Source: Rhodobacter maris (lineage in GTDB: Bacteria > Pseudomonadota > Alphaproteobacteria > Rhodobacterales > Rhodobacteraceae). Taken from it: a DNA stretch of 64,000 nucleotides. The DNA lies in assembly GCF_900217815.1 (NCBI RefSeq), contig NZ_OBMT01000001.1, forward strand, positions 620,001 to 684,000. The letters are read 5' to 3'. The position numbers and the translations under genes are program-made. This document shows positions 17,809-25,885 of the stretch, in pieces (the stretch's first letter is position 1; the number at the start of each line of letters is the position of its first letter). Below the pieces are notes generated by a model. That model had not been told where the DNA came from. It did no database searches and worked only from the letters and a program-made list of their open reading frames with translations.

Positions 17809-19024
17809 ACCGCGCCGCCTGCCGCGCCATGTCGGCCTTGCGCGCAATCAGCTTCGTTGCAAGCGTCTCGCGCCCGCCCACCTCGGAGACCACCCGCGCA
17901 ATCGCGGCATCAGGAAGCCGGGTCACCACCGCAATCGCCGCCGCCAGATCTGCGGGGCGCATCGGCCCGAACAGCGCCACCGCATGGGGGTTGTCGGGGT
18001 CGGTGCGCAGCCGGTCGATCTCGCCCACCTCCCTACCGAACGCCGCCCCCTTCGGGTCGCCCTGGGCACGGAACGACAGCGCGCCGCCGACATCGAGCGT
18101 CGTCACCTCGTCATGGATCAGCCCCTGATTGTCTCCGAGCGCCCCCGCCGCATCCCAGTTGGCAAGCCAGCAATGCACCCCGAACCAGCCGCGCGCCGCC
18201 TGCCGCTCCGCCTCCGTCAGCTTGGCCACACAGCTTTTGTCGACCGGGACGAAGAGTGTCGCCACCTGATCGGGCGCAGCGGCTGGCAGATAGGTCAGCA
18301 CCGGCGCCCCCGCAAGCCGGTAGAGCGCGGCGGCGAGATATTCGTTTTGCGCATGGGCCGGGCTCTCGAGTTCTTTCACGTAATAGCGCCGCCCCGCGCG
18401 GTCTTCCCAGATTGCGCCCGGATTGGTGCCGAGCCGCCCCCCCACGCGCGCCATCTCCGAAGTATCGATTGCCAGCGGCTCAAGCACTCTCTCGGTGCGT
18501 TTCACAAGCGCGAGTTGCCCGGGCGTTTCGATCGCGCCCGGACGCACGCTGCGCACGGCGCGGATCGCCTGCGCGGGCTCCATGCCGAGTTCCGCCAGGA
18601 GCCGCGCCGCGATCATGCCCGCGCGCCCGAGCCCGCCCTTGCAATGCACGACGACATCCTGCCCGGCGCGGAGCGCATCGCGCAGGGCCCGCCCCTCCCC
18701 CGCCCAGCGCGCCTCGAAGAGGGCCGAGGGCACCGAGTAATCAGCAATCGGCAGATGCCGCCAGACGAGGCCGCGCGATTGCGCCGCGGCGCCAAGCCCC
18801 GGCACCTTCAGCGCGACAAGCTCGGCGGGCTCCACAAGCGTCACCAGAACCCGCGCCCCCCAACCGGCAATCGCATCGAGATCGAGGTCAAGATCGCGCG
18901 CCCAGGCGCCCGAATAGGCGGCGCGGTCGTGCTTGCCGGGGCAGAAGGTGAGGCCGATCCGGCCAAGGCCGGGCCCCGGCACCACTTCGGCAATCTGCAA
19001 CGGATGGGTCTTGGAATTGCGCAT
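17774..19024 (-). CDS. dual-specificity phosphatase fused to a kinase-like domain
   Basis: About 416 residues from an ATG preceded by an AAGG ribosome-binding stretch. Residues 20-180 are a cysteine-based phosphatase related to CDKN3/DSP proteins: the loop HCKGGLGRAG (127-136) is a complete HCx5R site with Cys128 and Arg134, and Asp94 in LPIAD is a likely general acid. Residues ~200-350 look like a compact kinase fold of the HipA/PI-kinase kind: GRRYYVKEL (211-219, Lys217), a Glu in NEYLAA, NWDAAGALGDNQ (289-300) as catalytic loop, and LDVGGALSFRAQG (310-322) where DFG would be. The kinase assignment is inference. It converges on draG with a 35-nt overlap. Confidence 0.6.
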   Translation of the reverse strand: MRNSKTHPLQIAEVVPGPGLGRIGLTFCPGKHDRAAYSGAWARDLDLDLDAIAGWGARVLVTLVEPAELVALKVPGLGAAAQSRGLVWRHLPIADYSVPSALFEARWAGEGRALRDALRAGQDVVVHCKGGLGRAGMIAARLLAELGMEPAQAIRAVRSVRPGAIETPGQLALVKRTERVLEPLAIDTSEMARVGGRLGTNPGAIWEDRAGRRYYVKELESPAHAQNEYLAAALYRLAGAPVLTYLPAAAPDQVATLFVPVDKSCVAKLTEAERQAARGWFGVHCWLANWDAAGALGDNQGLIHDEVTTLDVGGALSFRAQGDPKGAAFGREVGEIDRLRTDPDNPHAVALFGPMRPADLAAAIAVVTRLPDAAIARVVSEVGGRETLATKLIARKADMARQAARFTAPEAAAPDQ

Positions 19025-19109
19025 CGGCCCGCCTTTCGCATCTGCTCCGGGCATCAGGGGAGCACGAAGGCCGCCCCCAGGCAACACTCTCAGGTCGCCG
19101 TCGGCTGCA

Positions 19110-21854
19110 TCACCTTGCCGCGCGGCACTGGCTTTCTGGGACCGGCCCTTGTTGCAGATAGTTTTCGAGGAAGACTTCGGGCGAGACCGGGCGGCCGAAA
19201 TGGTAGCCCTGACCAATATCGCATCCCTGCGCGGCAAGCCAGTCAACCTGCGCCTGCGTGTTCACGCCCTCGGCTACGCTGCGCAGCCCGAGCGCCTGCG
19301 CCATCGCAAGCGTGGCGCGCACGATCGCATCGGAAGCCCCATCGTCAAGCCCGAGCCGCGAGATGAAACTCTGGTCGATCTTGATCTCCTTGAGGCGCAA
19401 TTGCTGCAAATAGCTCATCGACGAATAACCGGTGCCGAAATCATCAGCGGAGAGCTCGTACCCCTCGGCCAGCAGCAGCTCGATACTGCCGCGCGCCTCC
19501 GATTGCGGGTCGATCACCGCGCCCTCGGTCAGCTCGAACTGCACGGTTTCCGGGCTCAGCCCGGCCGCTTTCGCATGCGCGAGCACATCGGCGCCGAACC
19601 CCGATTGCCGCAGGCTCTCGGGGGAGAGGTTGATCGCGACATGAAGCGCAAGGCCACGGCGACGCAACTCCTCAAGGAAAGTGCCGACCATGTCGATCAC
19701 CAGAAGGTCGATGGCGCGGATCAATCCGGTCTTCTCCGCCACCGGCATGAAATCCGCCGGGCCGATGCCTGCCAGATCGGCATCGGAACAGCGCACCAGC
19801 GCCTCTGCCCCCGCGATCTGCGCGGGATTGTTGAGGCAGACTTTCGGTTGCAGCACCAGTTCAAAGGCCCGGTCGCGGATTGCCCGCTGCAGCGATTGCC
19901 CGATCAGCGCCTCGCGAGCCATCCGGTCGCGCAGCGCCGCGGTAAAGCGCACGGCGCGATTGCCGCCGAGAGCCTTGGCCTCATACATTGCCAGATCAGC
20001 GTTGAGCCAGAGTTCCTCCTCGTTCATCGCATCCATCGGGAAAAGCGAAACCCCGATCGAGGCGCGCAGAAAAACCGGCTGCCCCTCCAGATCGAAGGGC
20101 GTGTCGAAGGCTGCCGCAAGCGTTGCGGTGAGGGCCTGCACCTCCTCGGCCATGCCGAGCCTGTCCAGCAGGCTGAATTCCTCGGCGCCAACGCGGGCAA
20201 GCACCTGCGCGCCGCTGCGCAGGCGCTCAAGCCGCTCGGCGATCAGGCAGATCAGCCGATCACCGAGCACCGGACCGAAGCGGTCCTTGACCTGCTGGAA
20301 CTGGTCGATGGCAAGAAAAGCCTGCACCACCAGGCCGGAGTCCCGGCGCGCCTCGGCCAGCGCGGCGCTCGCATGGGCGCCAAAAAGGCTGCGGTTCGGA
20401 AGCCCCGTCAACGGGTCGTGACGCGCAGCGTAACGTGCCTCTTCGGCGGCCAGGGCCAGGCGGCGCTCGTCGATCAGCCGTTGCGTGATGTCGGAGACCG
20501 AACAGACGATCTGCGCCACGCCACCGCGCGGCGTCATCGGCGCGGCATTGACCGAGATCACCCGCTCGGTCCCGTCGGAAAGCGGCAGTGTCAGTCGCAA
20601 ATCGCGCAGCACCTCGCCGCCCTGCAAGACCCGTTCGATCGGAAACCCTGTGGGCCCATCGCCCTCTCCACTCGAGCGTGACCGCCAGCCCAGCGCGGCC
20701 TGATCCCGCCCGACCAGCCCGCGGCCGTCGGTATCGAGGATCTGTTGCGCCTCCAGATTGGCAAAGACGATGGTGCCCTCGGCATTGATCGAGAGAATGC
20801 CCGAGACCGAGGTCTCGGTCAGGCGCTGAAGAAAATCACTTTTCTCGTGCAATGCCGCCTTGAGCGCCTTGCGCTGCGAAATATCCATATGCACGCCCGA
20901 AAGCACGAGCGCCTCGCCGGTTTCGTCGGTTTCGACCGCCTTGCCACGCGACAGGATCCAGACCCAGTGGCCGTCCTTGTGCCGCATCCGGAATTCGCTG
21001 GTGAAATAATAATCCCGACTGGCGAATTTGTAGGCGTGGACCGGCGTCAGATCGCGCAGGTCGTCGGGATGCACGAGCGCGCGCCAGTCGTCGATCACCT
21101 GAGGGTTCAGCTCCTCAAGGGAGTATCCGAGCATCTCGGCCCAGCGCGCATTCACCGTCAGACGGTTCGTGTGCAGATTGTGGCGCCAGGTGCCCAGTTC
21201 CCCCCCCGCGATCACATCCTCAAGTGCCTGCCTGGCATTTTGCAGATCGGTAACATCGAAGGCGACGCCAGAGACCGAATCCGGACAGCCGGGCAGGCGG
21301 CTTTCCGGATCGGGCACGGTCTTGATCCAGCGCCAGTTGTCGTCCTTGTCGCGGATCCGGAAGGTCAGCGGCGCAAGCTCCCCCTCGCCGGAGACGATCG
21401 CATCGACGAGCCGCTGATGCGCATCACGGAAATCGGGATGGATCCGCGTTTGCACCGTATCCACATCTCCCAGAATTTCGATCGCAGCTCCCACATCGCG
21501 AAAGGGATTGCCGTTCAGGGTGACAACGAGTTCACCCGCAGCATCGCGTTCCGTGCGCCAGGCGGCCCCTCCGGCGGCGCGCAGCGCTCCGGCGAGGCGG
21601 TTGCGGGCAACCCGGACATCGGTCAGAAGCTGGTCGAGCCGCACCCAGACCCGGCTCAGCAGAACCCAGAGCAGGAGCGCGCTCAGAAGCAGCACGCTCA
21701 TCCCCTTCACTGTCTGCAACGCCTTGTATTCCGACGCATCGGGAACGATGAGCTCGAGCAGGCTGTCGCTGACGATGATATAGAGGGTCGTGAGTGCCGC
21801 ATAAGCTACGGCAACACCGAATGCCGCCGCTTTCGGGCCCTTCCACTGAGACAT
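19110..21854 (-). CDS. membrane-anchored PAS-GGDEF-EAL cyclic-di-GMP protein
   Basis: 914 residues. Two N-terminal membrane helices (about 10-28 and 50-68) are followed by PAS-type sensor modules, then GGDEF (from HDPLTGLPNRS near 477) and EAL (about 665-900). The EAL domain keeps EALVR near 684 and DDFGTGYSS near 803, so phosphodiesterase activity is plausible. The GGDEF signature is changed to GAEEF (near 555), so cyclase activity is doubtful. It stands alone between the phosphatase-kinase gene and tRNA-Arg, on the same strand as both. Confidence 0.88.
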   Translation of the reverse strand: MSQWKGPKAAAFGVAVAYAALTTLYIIVSDSLLELIVPDASEYKALQTVKGMSVLLLSALLLWVLLSRVWVRLDQLLTDVRVARNRLAGALRAAGGAAWRTERDAAGELVVTLNGNPFRDVGAAIEILGDVDTVQTRIHPDFRDAHQRLVDAIVSGEGELAPLTFRIRDKDDNWRWIKTVPDPESRLPGCPDSVSGVAFDVTDLQNARQALEDVIAGGELGTWRHNLHTNRLTVNARWAEMLGYSLEELNPQVIDDWRALVHPDDLRDLTPVHAYKFASRDYYFTSEFRMRHKDGHWVWILSRGKAVETDETGEALVLSGVHMDISQRKALKAALHEKSDFLQRLTETSVSGILSINAEGTIVFANLEAQQILDTDGRGLVGRDQAALGWRSRSSGEGDGPTGFPIERVLQGGEVLRDLRLTLPLSDGTERVISVNAAPMTPRGGVAQIVCSVSDITQRLIDERRLALAAEEARYAARHDPLTGLPNRSLFGAHASAALAEARRDSGLVVQAFLAIDQFQQVKDRFGPVLGDRLICLIAERLERLRSGAQVLARVGAEEFSLLDRLGMAEEVQALTATLAAAFDTPFDLEGQPVFLRASIGVSLFPMDAMNEEELWLNADLAMYEAKALGGNRAVRFTAALRDRMAREALIGQSLQRAIRDRAFELVLQPKVCLNNPAQIAGAEALVRCSDADLAGIGPADFMPVAEKTGLIRAIDLLVIDMVGTFLEELRRRGLALHVAINLSPESLRQSGFGADVLAHAKAAGLSPETVQFELTEGAVIDPQSEARGSIELLLAEGYELSADDFGTGYSSMSYLQQLRLKEIKIDQSFISRLGLDDGASDAIVRATLAMAQALGLRSVAEGVNTQAQVDWLAAQGCDIGQGYHFGRPVSPEVFLENYLQQGPVPESQCRAAR

Positions 21855-22088
21855 CCGTTACCCCCGGGCGCTACGGCGCATGACGTCTGGATGCGCAGCG
21901 CAATCACACTTACCTGTCTGACAAGTAATCGCTTCTGCGGATCGATTCGGCCAGATCAATATGCAGTTGATTTTCATAGTATTATGTCGGGTGCGGAGGG
22001 AACCCGCAGCCAGCACGGCAGCTTCTGCCATACCATCTTGCCGTCAGCCCATACCACTTTTGCAGGTGGCGGGAAGGAATTTGGGAAG

Positions 22089-22165
22089 TGGCGGACCCGG
22101 AGCGATTCGAACGCCCGACCCTCAGATTCGTAGTCTGATGCTCTATCCAGCTGAGCTACGGGTCC
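22089..22165 (-). tRNA. tRNA-Arg (anticodon ACG)
   Basis: 77 nt including an encoded CCA. The acceptor stem pairs GGACCCG with CGGGTCC. The D arm is GCTC/GAGC, the anticodon stem TCAGA/TCTGA with loop CTACGAA, and the T arm carries TTCGAAT. Anticodon ACG reads CGU, and CGC/CGA after A34-to-inosine editing by TadA. C32 in the loop is the base that TtcA, also encoded here, thiolates in E. coli tRNA-Arg(ICG). Confidence 0.97.
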
Positions 22166-22271
22166 ACTGTGGGGGGCGATGTAGCCTCGCCCCGAGAGCA
22201 ATGCAAGCGGGAAATGCCCGCAATCGCAAAGTTTCTGCGACATCCCCCGACCCCGGCCCGGTTCGCCGCGG

Positions 22272-23696
22272 TCAATGCGCTGCGGGCGCGCCTTCCAGCG
22301 CCAGCGCACAAGGCAGTATCAGGCGGAATTCGGTGCCGGTTTCATCAGAGCGCACAACTTCGAGCCGACCGCCATGCCCGCGCACGAGCTCGGCCGAAAT
22401 CGCAAGGCCAAGCCCGGTGCCGCCCTTTTTGGAGGTGCCGGAGAACGGTTGGAACAGCCGTTCGCGCAGTTTTGCGGGCAGACCGGGTCCGGTGTCCTGC
22501 ACCCGGATCCACCAGCCCGCCTCGCCGTCCGCTGCGCTCATCTCCCCCGCGCCAAACTCGATCGTCCCGGGCTTGCCCGTCGCCTCGATCGCCTGCCGGG
22601 CGTTGCGCGCAAGATTGGACAGCACCCGGTAAAGCTGCTCGCGGTCGGCCTGGATTTCCAGATCCGGTGGCAGATCGATGACAAAATCCACCTGAGCGGC
22701 CTGTGCCGGGATCGCCTCACTTTCGACCACCTCGGCAATCAGCCCGGCCAGATCGAAAGGCGCGAGCCGCGGTGGCGGCTCCTCGGCCCGGCCGAAGGCC
22801 AGCGTCGTTTCGCAGAGATTCACCGCACGACCGATCGAGCCCATCAACTTGGGCGCGGCGCGGCGCACCGCAGGGTCGTCTGAATCCTCCATCCGATCGG
22901 CAAAAAGCTGTGCCGTGGTCAGGATGTTGCGCAGGTCGTGGCTGATCTTTGCCACCGCTTGCCCAAGCTGGGCGAGCCGTTCCTTTTGCCGCAGGGCTGC
23001 GGTGAGCTGCAGCTGCATCGAGGCCAGCGCCTCTTCGGCGATGCGCAACTCCTCGATCCGGGCCTGCGGCGCGATGATCGTGCGTGCATCCTCGGGCGCA
23101 TCTGCATAGGCTGCCATATGCGCCACGACCCGCTTGATCGGCACCACCATCAGCCGCCGCACGAGGAAAAACAGCAGCAGCGCCGTCAGCACCGAGACCA
23201 CGGCTGAAAGGGTGAGCAGCCGCAGCCCGTATTCGATCATCTCAAGGCGCATCGGTGCCGTGGCGAGCGTGACCTCGATCACCAGCCCACCTTTCTGCAC
23301 CGGATCGCCAATCACCCGGATCACGTGATCCTCGGGGTCGGCAAGCACGGCGAGCGCATCGCGCATGAGCTTCCAGAACGGTTCCTCGCGCAGGTCATAG
23401 GTGGCGGCGATGGGCTGCGGGATGGGGGAGGACAGCACCAGTTGCCGCGCCGCATCGCGCCGCAACACCACGTTGTAGACGCCGGCATTGTCGAGCAGTT
23501 CCTGCTCCAGATCGGGCTCGATCATCGTATCGGTGGTGAGCAGGGCGAGCGAGGCGATCTGCGCCCGCTCAAGCCGGGTCAGCAGGTAATCCTCGCGAAA
23601 ATTGGCAAGGCCCGGCAGCAGGATGAGCACTTCGGCCAACACGACGAAAACCGTCGTGAGCACCAGAAATCGCCCCGAGAGTGTGTTGACCTTCAT
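22272..23696 (-). CDS. orphan membrane sensor histidine kinase
   Basis: 474 residues from an ATG with GGGACAGG directly upstream; the open frame extends further but without a start signal. A transmembrane helix (about 10-30), a periplasmic domain to about 160 and a second helix (about 160-179) form the sensor. A linker helix leads to the phospho-acceptor His253 in KISHDLRN. The ATPase domain has the N box NLARNARQAI (361-370), G1 DTGPG (401-405) and G2 GGTGLGL (425-431). No response regulator is adjacent, so the partner is unknown. Confidence 0.9.
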   Translation of the reverse strand: MKVNTLSGRFLVLTTVFVVLAEVLILLPGLANFREDYLLTRLERAQIASLALLTTDTMIEPDLEQELLDNAGVYNVVLRRDAARQLVLSSPIPQPIAATYDLREEPFWKLMRDALAVLADPEDHVIRVIGDPVQKGGLVIEVTLATAPMRLEMIEYGLRLLTLSAVVSVLTALLLFFLVRRLMVVPIKRVVAHMAAYADAPEDARTIIAPQARIEELRIAEEALASMQLQLTAALRQKERLAQLGQAVAKISHDLRNILTTAQLFADRMEDSDDPAVRRAAPKLMGSIGRAVNLCETTLAFGRAEEPPPRLAPFDLAGLIAEVVESEAIPAQAAQVDFVIDLPPDLEIQADREQLYRVLSNLARNARQAIEATGKPGTIEFGAGEMSAADGEAGWWIRVQDTGPGLPAKLRERLFQPFSGTSKKGGTGLGLAISAELVRGHGGRLEVVRSDETGTEFRLILPCALALEGAPAAH

Positions 23697-24011
23697 CCTG
23701 TCCCAATATGGCGGGCCGTCCGCCGGGGGGCCCCTTCGATCCCCCACCGAGTTCTTCGGCGTTTTTATGGAATACCAAAGCATTCCGGGAATAAATAGGC
23801 TCACATCCGCGTGGGCGGAAGGGTGCCGATGCGGCTTTTTGCAACGACAGGGCGAGTGCCGCCTATGGCGCACCCGGATGTATGAAAAAACCCGCAAGGG
23901 AGAATTGACTTGTGCAGACGATGCCCCTAAAGACCGGGCTTCGAATGCAGGGGAAGCCGAATCCGGCAGGGTTCAGGGTGTCCCACCGATGAGACAACCG
24001 GAGTAACCGCG
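23697..24011. promoter_or_regulatory. divergent region between the histidine kinase and rpmH, with rpmH promoter
   Basis: 315 nt without a gene. It holds the kinase ribosome-binding site at its left end and a candidate rpmH promoter, TTGACT (23905-23910) and TAAAGA (23928-23933), spaced by 17 bp. The predicted leader to rpmH is about 70 nt. I see nothing convincing between 23720 and 23890. Confidence 0.55.
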
Positions 24012-24146
24012 ATGAAACGCACCTACCAGCCGTCGAAACTCGTGCGCGCCCGCCGCCACGGCTTCCGCGCCCGCATGGCGACCAAAGGCGGCCGCAAAGT
24101 CCTCAATGCCCGCCGCGCGAAGGGCCGCAAGGTTCTGTCGGCGTAA
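24012..24146 (+). CDS. rpmH: 50S ribosomal protein L34
   Basis: 44 residues, strongly basic, with the invariant opening [19 protein letters not shown] and the ending KGRKVLSA. First gene of the usual rpmH-rnpA-yidD-yidC block, behind a good promoter candidate. L34 sits deep in the large subunit. Confidence 0.97.
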   Translation: MKRTYQPSKLVRARRHGFRARMATKGGRKVLNARRAKGRKVLSA

Positions 24147-24162
24147 GGCATCGGCCTGAAAC

Positions 24163-24663
24163 ATGACACCGCCGGAGGCTCCTGCGACTGACCGCGATGG
24201 TCGGAGTGCGGGAAGCGCCCCGGCGGTTTCCGTTTGTCCGCCCGCATCCCCGGCACCGCGAATCGCGGTGCTGCGGGTGCGGGCGGATTTTTTGCGGGCC
24301 GCGTCGGCGCAGCGCCTCGCCTTGCCGGGGTTCCTGTTGCAGGCGCGCCAGCGCGGTGCGGCGGAGGCCCCGCCCGCAGATATTATCCGCATCGGCTTTA
24401 CCTGTTCGAAGAAGATCGGCAATGCCGTCGCCCGCAACCGCGCCAAGCGGCGGTTGCGCGAGGTGGCGCGGCTTGGCCTGCCCGAGCTTGGCCTGCCCGG
24501 CTGGGATTACGTGCTGGTTGGCCGCCCCGAGGCAACGGCAAGCCGCCCCTTCTCCGAGTTGCAGAGTGATTTTGCCAAGGCGATCCGTGACATCCACGCC
24601 GGGCGCAGCCTGAAACCCCGCCCGCCGCAGCCCGGCCAGAAGGGCCGCCGGAGGGGAAAATGA
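24163..24663 (+). CDS. rnpA: ribonuclease P protein component
   Basis: Protein subunit of RNase P, which trims tRNA 5' ends. The core is visible: the RADFLRA opening (about 40-46), [23 protein letters not shown] (the RNR motif, about 77-99) and the WDYVLVGR region. As drawn it is 166 residues, with about 38 extra Pro/Ala-rich residues before the RADFLRA opening. No better start codon with a ribosome-binding site is evident in between. The stop overlaps the yidD start. Confidence 0.93.
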   Translation: MTPPEAPATDRDGRSAGSAPAVSVCPPASPAPRIAVLRVRADFLRAASAQRLALPGFLLQARQRGAAEAPPADIIRIGFTCSKKIGNAVARNRAKRRLREVARLGLPELGLPGWDYVLVGRPEATASRPFSELQSDFAKAIRDIHAGRSLKPRPPQPGQKGRRRGK

Positions 24664-24932
24664 CGCCGCTCGCCTATGTCTTTTCGCTGCCGGTTCGGTT
24701 TTACCGGCTCGTTCTTTCCCCCTGGCTCGGCAATGGCTGCCGCTATCAGCCGACCTGCTCGGTCTATGCGCTTGAGGCGCTTGAACGGCATGGCGCGCTC
24801 AAGGGCGGCTGGCTTGCGGCGAAGCGTCTTTTGAGCTGCCACCCCTGGGGCGGGCATGGCTATGACCCGGTGCCCGGCGCCGACCCCGCCCATGACGCAG
24901 GCTGCCGCTGCAAGGGCCACGCAGATGTTTGA
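24660..24932 (+). CDS. yidD: membrane-protein insertion efficiency factor
   Basis: 90 residues; small membrane-associated protein that aids YidC/Sec insertion. Three conserved Cys-containing segments are present: [32 protein letters not shown] and a final CRC. The ATG overlaps the rnpA stop. The 3' end overlaps the ttcA start by eight bases. Confidence 0.94.
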   Translation: MTPLAYVFSLPVRFYRLVLSPWLGNGCRYQPTCSVYALEALERHGALKGGWLAAKRLLSCHPWGGHGYDPVPGADPAHDAGCRCKGHADV

Positions 24933-25809
24933 CGAAGACGAGGCCGCGCTGCCGCCGCTTTTGACGGGCGCACCGTCAACGACCGAATTCAAAAAGCTGC
25001 GCAAGCGGCTGTTGCGCGAAACCCGCGAGGCGCTCGAGACCTATGGCATGGTCACACCCGGCGCGCGCTGGCTTGTCTGCCTGTCCGGCGGCAAGGACAG
25101 CTTCACGCTTCTTGCGGTGCTCACCGAACTCAAATGGCGCGGGCTCTTGCCGGTTGAGCTGCTCGCCTGCAACCTCGATCAGGGCCAGCCCGGCTTTCCG
25201 GCCACGGTGCTGCCCGAATTCCTCACCCGGATGGGGATCGAGCACCGGATCGAGTATCAGGACACCTATTCGGTGGTGAAGGAAAAGATCCCCGAGGGGC
25301 AGACCTATTGCAGCCTCTGCTCGCGGCTGCGCCGGGGCAACCTGTACCGAATCGCCCGCGAGGAGGGCTGTTCGGCCGTGGTGCTCGGCCATCACCGCGA
25401 CGACATCCTCGAAACCTTCTTTATGAACCTCTTTCATGGCGGGCGGCTCGCCACGATGCCGCCGAAGCTCGTGAACGAGGAAGGCGATCTTTTCGTCTAC
25501 CGCCCGCTCGCCTTCGTCGCCGAGGCCGATTGCGACCGTTACGCCAAGGCGATGCACTACCCGATCATCCCCTGCAATCTCTGCGGCAGCCAGGACGGGC
25601 TTCAGCGCGTGCAGGTGAAACAGATCCTCGACGGCTGGGAGGCGCGCAGCCCCGGCCGCCGTCAGGTGATGTTCCGCGCGCTGATGAATGTGCGCCCCTC
25701 GCATCTGGCCGACCCGCGGGTGTTCGATTTCGCCGGGCTCGGGCTCGGCCAAACCAGCATTGTTTCGGATTTGAGCGAAAACATTCCCAACTTGCACGAC
25801 CTTTCTTAA
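24925..25809 (+). CDS. ttcA: tRNA 2-thiocytidine(32) synthetase
   Basis: 294 residues; ATP-dependent, Fe-S-assisted thiolation of C32 in a subset of tRNAs, including tRNA-Arg(ICG). The PP-loop SGGKDS is at 54-59. The two cluster CxxC pairs are TYCSLC (Cys129, Cys132) and PCNLC (Cys217, Cys220). I chose the ATG at 24925, inside the last codons of yidD, with AAGGG upstream; an in-frame ATG at 24892 is the alternative. It interrupts the usual yidD-yidC order. Confidence 0.92.
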   Translation: MFDEDEAALPPLLTGAPSTTEFKKLRKRLLRETREALETYGMVTPGARWLVCLSGGKDSFTLLAVLTELKWRGLLPVELLACNLDQGQPGFPATVLPEFLTRMGIEHRIEYQDTYSVVKEKIPEGQTYCSLCSRLRRGNLYRIAREEGCSAVVLGHHRDDILETFFMNLFHGGRLATMPPKLVNEEGDLFVYRPLAFVAEADCDRYAKAMHYPIIPCNLCGSQDGLQRVQVKQILDGWEARSPGRRQVMFRALMNVRPSHLADPRVFDFAGLGLGQTSIVSDLSENIPNLHDLS

Positions 25810-25885
25810 CCGCTCGCTGACCAAACCCGCCTAGCTTGAGCCGCGATGGAAGGGGGGTCCCTTCGCCGCTGCATCGAGGGCCGAG

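Noticed and set aside
17570-19366. Long plus-strand open frame (598 codons) across the phosphatase-kinase region
   Set aside because: Arg/Pro/His-rich sequence with no family features; it is antisense to the well-supported minus-strand gene.
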